Below are positions 54,627 to 61,995 of a stretch of 64,000 bases of DNA, in pieces. The translations under genes were made by a program, and so were the position numbers. This DNA is from Gammaproteobacteria bacterium RIFCSPHIGHO2_12_FULL_63_22 (GTDB lineage: Bacteria > Pseudomonadota > Gammaproteobacteria > Xanthomonadales > Xanthomonadaceae), in contig MGYJ01000061.1 of the NCBI GenBank assembly GCA_001801685.1, positions 104,884-168,883 of the forward strand, written 5' to 3'. Positions within the stretch are counted from its first letter, which is position 1, and each line of letters begins with the position of its first letter. The notes beneath the pieces are model-generated. The model made no database searches. It had not been told where the DNA came from and saw only the letters and a list, made by a program, of their open reading frames with translations.

Positions 54627-57600
54627 ATGCCTGCCCAGACTGTCCACGCCGTCACCATCGAATCGATCCAGTCCGCCCTGAAGGCGCGTGTTGCTGCCGA
54701 CCGCCAGGCCGACCTGCTGGCTTTCGCGCAAGCGTTCTACGCCCGCGTGCCTGCCGAAGAGCTGGAGCTGCGAAGCTCCGACGCCTGGGCCGCGATTGCC
54801 ATCAGCAATCGCGAGTTCGCTGCCCGTCGCACCCCCGGTGCCGCCAAGATCCGGGTCTTCAACCCGGGCCCGGAAGACGGCTTCGGAACAGGACATTCGG
54901 TCGTGCAGATCGTCAACGACGATATGTCCTTCCTGGTCGATTCGGTCGGCATCGCGCTGGCACGCCACGGCCTGAGCTCGCACGGCATCGTGCATCCGGT
55001 GTTCCCGGTAACGCGTGACTCCGGTGGCAGCCTGATCAGTGTCGGCGAAGGCGCGGCCGAGTCCCTGATCCACATCGACGCCGACCGCCTGCCGGGCGAA
55101 GCCGAGATGGCGGCGCTTGAAGCATCGATCGCCGCCGCACTGGCCGACGTACGGGCTGCCTTCGGCGACTGGGAGCGGATGCGCGAGCAGATGCTGAAGA
55201 TCGCCGGTGAATTCGATTCCCGCATCATGCCGGCCAGCGACCAGACCCGCGCCGAAGCGGAAGACTTCCTTCGCTGGGCGGCCGACAACCATTTCACTTT
55301 CCTTGGTTATCGGGAATATGAAGTGACGCAGGCAGGAGACACGCGGGCACTGGCCGCCATACCGGGTACCGGACTTGGAATCATGCGCGGCAAGGACGAC
55401 AGCGCGAAACCACGCCCGCTTGCAGGCCTCGCTGCCTCTGACCTGCCTCCCGGCGCCACGCTCGATCCGCTGATCCTGACCAAGACCAATGCGCGCTCCA
55501 CCGTGCATCGCCCGGGCTACATGGATTACATCGGCGTGCTGAAGTTCGACGCCAGTGGTCGCGCCGTGGCCGAGCAGCGCTTCCTCGGCCTGTACACGTC
55601 CAGCGCCTACAACCGCCGCCCCTGGGAAATCCCGCTGGTTCGCCAGCGCCATGAGGCAGTGATGGCCGCGTCCGGCCTGGGCGAGACCAGCCATAGCGGC
55701 AAGGCGCTGCGCCATATCCTGGAAACGCTGCCGCGCGACGAGCTTTTCCAGTCGAGCATCGAAGAACTTTCCGCGACGGCGATGGGTATCCTGGCCTTGC
55801 AGGAACGCGCGCGTCCCCGCCTGTTCTTGCGCCGCGACCGCCATGGTCGTTTCTACTCGGCGCTGGTGTTCATCCCGCGCGACCGCTTCAACAGCGACGT
55901 GCGCGGCCGCATTGAGGCGATGCTGTCGGAAGAACTGCACGGCGAGCGGCTCGACACCACGGTCAGCATCGGCGAGTCGCCGCTGGCGCAGTTGCATGTG
56001 CTGGTCCGTCCGCGCCGCGGCGAGAAAGTCGAGGCCGATCCGGCCCGCATCGAGGCGCAACTCGTGCACATCGTCCGCAACTGGCACGACCAGTTGCGCG
56101 AGCGCCTGATTGAAATCCATGGCGAAGAAGCCGGCATCAAGCTGGCCAACCGCTATGGCAAGGCCATGCCTGCCGGCTATGTCGAATCCGTCACGCCCGA
56201 CCAGGCGGCCGGTGACGTCGGCCAGGCGGCGCTGGTGGATGGCGTCAATGACCTGAGGCTGTCGCTGTACTACGCCGCCGATGGCGGGCTGCGCTTCAAG
56301 CTTTTCCGCACCGGCCGCGAGATTGCGTTGTCGGATGCCTTGCCGATGCTGGAAGACCTCGGCCTGCGCATCAACAGCGAGCACCCCTACGTGCTCGAAC
56401 TCGATGATGCGCGCGTGGTCATCCAGGATTTCGAAGTCGAGTCCATGTCCGGCAAGGTCGACGTGGATTCATCCAGGCAGCGCTTCGAGGAAGCCTTCGC
56501 CGCGATGTGGCGTGGCGATGCCGAAAGCGACGGCTTCAATCGCCTGGTGCTGGCCGCAGGCCTGGGCTGGCGACAGGTTGCGATGTTGCGCGGGTACTGC
56601 AAGTACCTGCAGCAGACCGGCGTGACCTTTTCGCAGGCGTACATGGAACAGACGCTTGCCCGCTACCCGCTGATCGCGCGCCTGCTGGTCGAATTGTTCG
56701 AGGCGCGCTTCGAGCCGGGTCGCGACGTGAAGGCCGACCGCAAGACCTGCGAGGCACTGCGTTTCTCGCTGACCGCCATCGTCCCCGAGAACGAGCGCCC
56801 GCAACTGGCGACCATCCTCGAGGAAATGGGCAATGACCGCGCGCTCGATCGCGAAGCGCAGATCGATGCCTGCGGCGACGCGCTGGCGATCACGATGGAG
56901 CGCGTGTCGAGCCTGGACGAAGACCGCATCCTGCGTTCGTTCATGGCGGTGATCAACGCGACGCTGCGCACCAGCTTCTTCCAGAAGAAGGGCGAGGGCG
57001 GCACGCACAAGGACTACATCAGCTTCAAGTTCGATCCGGCGCTGGTTCCCGAACTGCCGAAGCCGCGTCCTTATCGCGAAATCTTCGTCTATTCGCCGTT
57101 CGTCGAGGGCGTGCACCTGCGCTTCGGCCCGGTGGCACGCGGCGGCCTGCGCTGGTCCGACCGTCGCGAGGATTTCCGCACCGAAGTACTGGGCCTGGTG
57201 AAGGCGCAGATGGTGAAGAACACGGTGATCGTGCCGGTCGGGTCGAAAGGCGGATTCTTTGTCAAGCGGCCGCCGGTGGGCGGCGATCGCGACGCCGTGC
57301 TGGCCGAGGGCATCGCCTGCTACAAGCGATTCATCAACGGCCTGCTCGACATCACCGACAACCTGGTCGACGGCCAGGTCGTGAATCCGGTCGATGTCGT
57401 CCGACACGACGGCGACGACCCGTACCTGGTGGTGGCGGCCGACAAGGGAACGGCCACCTTCTCCGACATTGCCAACGGCATTTCCGCCGAGCACGGCTAC
57501 TGGCTGGGCGATGCGTTCGCTTCCGGTGGTTCGGTCGGTTACGACCACAAGGGCATGGGCATCACGGCAAAGGGCGCCTGGGAATCGGTCATGCGCCATT

Positions 57601-59555
57601 TCCGCGCGCTTGGCCGCGCCTGCCAGACGCAGGACTTCACGACGGTCGGCGTCGGCGACATGTCCGGCGACGTGTTCGGCAACGGCATGTTGCTGTCGCG
57701 CCACATCAGGTTGCTGGCCGCTTTCGACCATCGCCATATTTTCCTCGACCCGACGCCGGAAACGGCGAAGTCCTTCGCCGAACGCGAGCGCCTGTTCAAG
57801 CTGCCGCGCTCGAGCTGGGATGATTACGACAAGAGCCTGGTCTCGTTTGGTGGCGGCGTGTATCCGCGCTCGGCCAAGAGCATCCCGGTTTCAGCCGAAG
57901 TCCGGCTCGCCCTGGGCATTGCCGGCGACGTCGAGCAGATGACGCCGAACGAATTGATGAATGCGATCCTGAAGGCGCCGGTGGACCTGCTGTGGAACGG
58001 CGGCATCGGTACCTACGTGAAGGCCGCCAGTGAATCGAACGAGGACGTCGGTGATCGTGCCAACAACGGACTTCGCGTCGATGGCAGCCAGCTGCGCTGC
58101 AAGATGGTGGGCGAGGGCGGCAACCTGGGCATGACCCAGCGCGGCCGTATCGAGGCCGCACAGCATGGCGTGCTGCTCAATACCGACTTCATCGACAACT
58201 CCGCAGGCGTGGACACCTCCGACCACGAAGTGAACATCAAGATCCTGCTCGGTGCTGCCGTAAAGCGCGGCGAGCTGACGATGGAACAACGCAACGTGCT
58301 GCTGGCCAGCATGACCGACGAGGTCGGCGAACTGGTCTTGAACGACAACTACCGGCAAAACCAGGCGATCAGCCTGATGGAGTCGATGAGCACCTCGCGC
58401 CTGGGATCCTTCGGTCACTTCATCCGGACCTTGGAATCGCAGGGCCTCCTGGATCGCGCCATCGAATTCCTGCCCAGCGACACCGAGCTGAACGAGCGCA
58501 AGGCGCGTGGACAGGGCCTGACGCGCCCGGAACTGTCCGTGTTGCTGTCGTACGACAAGATCGTCATCTTCAATGAGCTGCTCGACTCCGACGTGCCGGA
58601 AGATCCGCACCTGTCGAAGGAACTGGTCCGCTACTTCCCGAAGGCCTTGCAGGAACGCTTCGCCGACGACATGGAAAACCATCGCCTGCGCCGCGAGATC
58701 ATCGCGACTGCGGTAACGAACTCGATGGTCAATCGCATGGGTTCCACCTTCCTGCAGCGCATGCAGGAAGACACCGGTGAATCGCCGGCGCAAATCGCCA
58801 AGGCCTACAGCGTCAGCCGCGAAGTGCTCGATGCCCGGGCTTTCTGGGCGGCCATCGACGACCTCGACCTGAAGGTCACCGAGTCGTCGCAGATCGCCGC
58901 GCTGACTGCGTTGTGGCACCTGCAGCGCAACATGACCCGGTGGCTGCTGAACCGCCCTGGCGACATCCTGGTGATCGCAAGCATGGTCGAGCGCTACCTC
59001 GCGCCATTGCGCGAACTGCGCGACGTCCTGCCGAAGATCCTGCCGGCCGCCAGCCGCGCTTCGCTGCAGGCCGATCGCGACCAGTGGCGCAAGCAGGGCT
59101 TTGGCAACGACCTGGCACTGGCCATGGCCTGCGTGCCCTACCTGAGCTACGGTCTGGACATCGTGGAAGTGGCGCTGGAGCGCAACCTGCCGGTCGGCGA
59201 TGTTGGCCTGGTCTATTTCGCGCTGTCGGATGCGTTGCACACGACCTGGCTGATGGACTGCGTGGAAAGGCTTCCGGTTGACGGTCGCTGGCACGCGCAG
59301 GCACGTGGCGTACTGCGGGACGAACTGCAGTCGCAACAGCGCGCGCTGGTCGGAACGGTGCTCGGCTCCGCCTCACCGGGTACGCGTCCCGAACGCCTCG
59401 TCCGCGACTGGCTCGGCCGCGACGACGCCACGCTGCGCTACACGCTGACGATGTTCAACGACATGCGAAACCTGCGCACGATGGATTTCGCGACGCTGTC
59501 CGTCGCTGTCCGCCGCCTGGCGCAACTCGCGACCGCCCACATCCGCATCCTGTAA
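54627..59555 (+). CDS. gdhB: Large NAD-dependent glutamate dehydrogenase
   Basis: A 1642-residue enzyme of the 180-kDa class that oxidatively deaminates glutamate to 2-oxoglutarate, linking amino-acid breakdown to the TCA cycle. The N-terminal 700 residues are the regulatory ACT-like region. The catalytic core includes VHLRFGPVARGGLRWSDR, then KAQMVKNTVIVPVGSKGGF with the catalytic Lys, and the NAD-binding stretch VGVGDMSGDVFGNGML. The length matches Pseudomonas and Xanthomonas homologues. A TACAAT box at 54586-54591 may be its -10 element. A hairpin lies just after the stop. Confidence 0.96.
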   Translation: MPAQTVHAVTIESIQSALKARVAADRQADLLAFAQAFYARVPAEELELRSSDAWAAIAISNREFAARRTPGAAKIRVFNPGPEDGFGTGHSVVQIVNDDMSFLVDSVGIALARHGLSSHGIVHPVFPVTRDSGGSLISVGEGAAESLIHIDADRLPGEAEMAALEASIAAALADVRAAFGDWERMREQMLKIAGEFDSRIMPASDQTRAEAEDFLRWAADNHFTFLGYREYEVTQAGDTRALAAIPGTGLGIMRGKDDSAKPRPLAGLAASDLPPGATLDPLILTKTNARSTVHRPGYMDYIGVLKFDASGRAVAEQRFLGLYTSSAYNRRPWEIPLVRQRHEAVMAASGLGETSHSGKALRHILETLPRDELFQSSIEELSATAMGILALQERARPRLFLRRDRHGRFYSALVFIPRDRFNSDVRGRIEAMLSEELHGERLDTTVSIGESPLAQLHVLVRPRRGEKVEADPARIEAQLVHIVRNWHDQLRERLIEIHGEEAGIKLANRYGKAMPAGYVESVTPDQAAGDVGQAALVDGVNDLRLSLYYAADGGLRFKLFRTGREIALSDALPMLEDLGLRINSEHPYVLELDDARVVIQDFEVESMSGKVDVDSSRQRFEEAFAAMWRGDAESDGFNRLVLAAGLGWRQVAMLRGYCKYLQQTGVTFSQAYMEQTLARYPLIARLLVELFEARFEPGRDVKADRKTCEALRFSLTAIVPENERPQLATILEEMGNDRALDREAQIDACGDALAITMERVSSLDEDRILRSFMAVINATLRTSFFQKKGEGGTHKDYISFKFDPALVPELPKPRPYREIFVYSPFVEGVHLRFGPVARGGLRWSDRREDFRTEVLGLVKAQMVKNTVIVPVGSKGGFFVKRPPVGGDRDAVLAEGIACYKRFINGLLDITDNLVDGQVVNPVDVVRHDGDDPYLVVAADKGTATFSDIANGISAEHGYWLGDAFASGGSVGYDHKGMGITAKGAWESVMRHFRALGRACQTQDFTTVGVGDMSGDVFGNGMLLSRHIRLLAAFDHRHIFLDPTPETAKSFAERERLFKLPRSSWDDYDKSLVSFGGGVYPRSAKSIPVSAEVRLALGIAGDVEQMTPNELMNAILKAPVDLLWNGGIGTYVKAASESNEDVGDRANNGLRVDGSQLRCKMVGEGGNLGMTQRGRIEAAQHGVLLNTDFIDNSAGVDTSDHEVNIKILLGAAVKRGELTMEQRNVLLASMTDEVGELVLNDNYRQNQAISLMESMSTSRLGSFGHFIRTLESQGLLDRAIEFLPSDTELNERKARGQGLTRPELSVLLSYDKIVIFNELLDSDVPEDPHLSKELVRYFPKALQERFADDMENHRLRREIIATAVTNSMVNRMGSTFLQRMQEDTGESPAQIAKAYSVSREVLDARAFWAAIDDLDLKVTESSQIAALTALWHLQRNMTRWLLNRPGDILVIASMVERYLAPLRELRDVLPKILPAASRASLQADRDQWRKQGFGNDLALAMACVPYLSYGLDIVEVALERNLPVGDVGLVYFALSDALHTTWLMDCVERLPVDGRWHAQARGVLRDELQSQQRALVGTVLGSASPGTRPERLVRDWLGRDDATLRYTLTMFNDMRNLRTMDFATLSVAVRRLAQLATAHIRIL

Positions 59556-59563
59556 ATACCTCG

Positions 59564-59591
59564 AATGGCCTCGCCTCCGGGCGAGGCCATT
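59564..59591 (+). terminator. Terminator-like hairpin after gdhB
   Basis: AATGGCCTCGCC (59564-59575) pairs perfectly with GGCGAGGCCATT (59580-59591) over TCCG, starting eight bases after the stop. Only a short T-run follows, but the 12-base stem with flanking A/T pairs is a typical 3' end. Confidence 0.75.
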
Positions 59592-59627
59592 TGGTGAGTG
59601 ACATTGCGCGATTCCGGCGAGGCCGGT

Positions 59628-59660
59628 ACCGACACCCATTTTGGGAAAATGGATATCGGT
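59628..59660. repeat. Long imperfect palindrome
   Basis: The inner stem CCATTTT/AAAATGG (59636-59642 and 59646-59652) closes a GGG loop. The outer stem ACCGA/TCGGT (59628-59632 and 59656-59660) is separated from it by a 3-by-3 mismatch. It is unlike the REP elements at 9811 and 33553 and may be the trace of another small palindromic element. Confidence 0.65.
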
Positions 59661-59901
59661 CCCCGCTGCCATAAGCCATCCGTACTGAATCCTGCTGTCC
59701 TTTCGACCATGTGGCCGCCCAAGGCCAGCGCTCTGCCTCGGCGAATTGGCAGGGTTAGAAAGAGCCATGGTCGATCAGTGGCTTTTCTTCTCTCCCTGTC
59801 AAAGCGCGGCTCCGACCACCGCAAGAATGGTTCGGCTCTTCTCGTGAATCGTGCGGCCGTGAATGGGATGACGTCGGGGGTGGGTGTGTTCGGCCGAGCG
59901 G

Positions 59902-59998
59902 GGCAGGACGCCAGGAGCGAAGGGCATGGATGCCCGAGTGCCGCGAGCGCAGGATGCGCATGAGCGGCCGCCGACCAGTAAAAAACAGGACGTTTTTT
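59902..59998 (+). repeat. Array of four hairpins with GGA-containing loops
   Basis: In order: GGC-AGGAC-GCC (59902-59912, weak), GGGCA-TGGA-TGCCC (59922-59935), GCGCA-GGA-TGCGC (59947-59959) and AAAAAAC-AGGAC-GTTTTTT (59980-59998). Linkers are GAGTGCCGCGA and ATGAGCGGCCG. The last hairpin ends in six Ts, so it could terminate a transcript. The 49 bases 59922-59970 form the unit shared with metH. Confidence 0.75.
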
Positions 59999-60116
59999 CC
60001 TGGGCGCGTACGAATACACCCACCCCCGGCGCCGCGCGCACTTTCTGGAACTCAGCACAGTGCGAGAAAAAAGCCACCAGAGTGGGGTACTCTTCGCCGA
60101 ACACTGGACAAGACCG

Positions 60117-60893
60117 ATGCCCATTCCGCCCAACCCCCGCATCGCCTTCCTTGCGAGCAGCACGCCCGAGGCGCAGGCCGCGTTGCAGGCGCTGGTGGCC
60201 GTGCATCCGCAGCACTCTCCCGAGGATTCCGACGTGATCTGCGCCCTGGGCGGCGACGGATTCATGCTGCAGACCCTGCACCAGCACGGCGGTACGGGTC
60301 GGCCGGTATTCGGCATGAAGCTTGGCGCGGTCGGTTTCCTGATGAACCAGTATCGGCAGGACGACCTGCTGCAGCGCTTGGGCGCTGCCGAGCCCGCGGT
60401 GCTGCGCCCGCTCGAGATGGTGGCCATCACCGAGGCAGGTGCAACGATGAACCTGCTCGCCTACAACGAAGTTTCGCTGCTTCGGCAGACGCGGCAGACT
60501 GCGCACCTGCGCGTGCACCTCAATGGCCAGGTTCGCCTGGACGAACTGGTCTGCGATGGCGCGCTGGTGGCAACGCCGGCGGGCAGCACCGCCTACAATT
60601 TTTCCGCGCATGGCCCGATCCTGCCACTCGGATCATCGGTCATCGCCCTGACGCCGATCGCCGCATTCCGGCCGCGGCGCTGGCGCGGCGCGCTGCTGCG
60701 TGCCGACACCGAAGTGAAGCTGGAAATCCTCGACCCGTACAAGCGCCCGGTCAGCGCCACCGCCGATTCGCATGAAGTGCGCGACGTGGTGGAAGTTCGC
60801 ATCCGCGAGTCGCGCGATCGCACGGTCACGCTCCTGTTCGACCCCGAGCACAATCTCGAGGAACGCATCCTCAATGAACAGTTCGTCACCTAG
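60117..60893 (+). CDS. nadK: NAD kinase
   Basis: NadK phosphorylates NAD+ to NADP+. The 258-residue protein has the family motifs: GGDG at 45-48 ([10 protein letters not shown]), the NE-type motif near residues 120-123 ([11 protein letters not shown]), and [16 protein letters not shown] with the GSTAY signature. The ATG at 60117 gives a start close to short-form NadK proteins; an in-frame GTG 19 codons upstream is less likely. The 5'-nucleotidase starts six bases after the stop, so the two form an operon. Confidence 0.93.
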   Translation: MPIPPNPRIAFLASSTPEAQAALQALVAVHPQHSPEDSDVICALGGDGFMLQTLHQHGGTGRPVFGMKLGAVGFLMNQYRQDDLLQRLGAAEPAVLRPLEMVAITEAGATMNLLAYNEVSLLRQTRQTAHLRVHLNGQVRLDELVCDGALVATPAGSTAYNFSAHGPILPLGSSVIALTPIAAFRPRRWRGALLRADTEVKLEILDPYKRPVSATADSHEVRDVVEVRIRESRDRTVTLLFDPEHNLEERILNEQFVT

Positions 60894-60899
60894 GCAGGC

Positions 60900-61841
60900 A
60901 TGACCGTCGAAGAGTCCGCTCCGGTACCCGAGGCGCCGCAGCCGACGAGCAAGCTGGTGGTTGCGATTACCGCGCGTGCCCTGTTCGATCTGGAGAAAGG
61001 ACACGCCCTGTTCGAGGACCAGGGACTCGACGCCTACGCCGAGCACCAGCGTTCCCACGAGAACGACATCCTCGAACCCGGCATCGCTTTCCCGATGGTG
61101 CGCAAGTTGCTCGCCATGAATGCCGGGGCGCCCGCCGACGAGCCACGGGTCGAAGTGGTGCTGCTGTCGCGCAACTCGTCCGACACCGGGCTGCGCATCT
61201 TCAATTCCATCGAGCACTACCAGTTGGCCATCGCCCGGGCGGTGTTCACCAGTGGCGCCCCAACCACGCCCTACATCCAGCCCTTCGGTGCGCAACTGTT
61301 CCTGTCGGCGAACCCGCAATCGGTGCGCGAAGCACTGCGCGACGGCGTGGCGGCGGCCACCATCCTGCCTGCCAAGGCGGCGACCCAGGTCCACGACCAA
61401 TTGCGCATCGCCTTCGATGGCGACGCGGTCATCTTCGGCGACGAGTCCGAGCGCGTGTCGCAGGAAGACGGTCTCGCCGCCTTCCACGCCCACGAAACCA
61501 TGCGCGCCCACGAGCCCCTCAGTGGCGGTCCGTTCCGCGCCTTCCTGGCCGCACTGCATTCACTGCAGTCGGCGTTTCCTCCCGACGATTCGCCGATCCG
61601 CACTGCCCTGGTGACGGCGCGGTCCGCGCCTGCGCACAAGCGGGTCATCCTCACGTTGCGCGAGTGGGGGGTCCGCCTGGACGAGGCGCTCTTCCTTGGT
61701 GGACGCGACAAAGGGCCGTTCCTGGAGGCCTTCGGCGCGGACATCTTCTTCGACGATTCACAGCTCAATATCGCGAACGCCCGGCTGCACGTTGCAGCCG
61801 GCCACGTGCCGCACGGCGTGAGCAATCCCGACGACGAATGA
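60900..61841 (+). CDS. Cytosolic 5'-nucleotidase family protein
   Basis: A 313-residue protein of the 5'-nucleotidase (cN-I-like) family, which dephosphorylates nucleoside monophosphates. It shows LVVAITARALFDLEKGHALFE near the N-terminus and the HAD-like segments VEVVLLSRNSSDTGLRIFNS, IAFDGDAVIFGDESERV (catalytic Asp pair) and FLGGRDKGPFLEAFGADIFFDDS. It is probably co-transcribed with nadK. The preferred nucleotide cannot be read from the sequence. Confidence 0.88.
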   Translation: MTVEESAPVPEAPQPTSKLVVAITARALFDLEKGHALFEDQGLDAYAEHQRSHENDILEPGIAFPMVRKLLAMNAGAPADEPRVEVVLLSRNSSDTGLRIFNSIEHYQLAIARAVFTSGAPTTPYIQPFGAQLFLSANPQSVREALRDGVAAATILPAKAATQVHDQLRIAFDGDAVIFGDESERVSQEDGLAAFHAHETMRAHEPLSGGPFRAFLAALHSLQSAFPPDDSPIRTALVTARSAPAHKRVILTLREWGVRLDEALFLGGRDKGPFLEAFGADIFFDDSQLNIANARLHVAAGHVPHGVSNPDDE

Positions 61842-61995
61842 CGCACCGCGCATGACCGCAACCTAAACGGACTGGGTGTCCATTGCGGTGATCTGGTTCA
61901 GCAAGCGGTCGCGGATGCGATCATGAACCGAACCAAGGACAAGACTCCACGATGCGAGAGCTGGCACCCGGGAAGCATTCGGCCATGGTTTTGCA

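Larger units (their letters stand above)
59556..60116. other. 561-base non-coding region rich in hairpins
   Basis: No convincing gene lies between the glutamate dehydrogenase stop and the nadK start. The region holds a terminator-like hairpin (59564-59591) and a long palindrome (59628-59660). There is also a distant inverted pair AAGAGCC/GGCTCTT (59760-59766 and 59834-59840), and then an array of GGA-loop hairpins (59902-59998). Short open frames cross it, but their translations look like read-through of repeats. Base composition is locally less uniform than in genes, with T- and A-runs near 59980-60000. Confidence 0.7.

Noticed and set aside
59598-59963. A 121-codon plus-strand frame in the gdhB-nadK gap
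   Set aside because: It reads through two palindromic repeats, has no ribosome site or recognisable motif, and ends inside the hairpin array.
59930-60775. A 281-codon plus-strand frame overlapping the hairpin array and nadK
   Set aside because: Its N-terminus is the translation of the hairpin repeat and the rest is out of frame with nadK.
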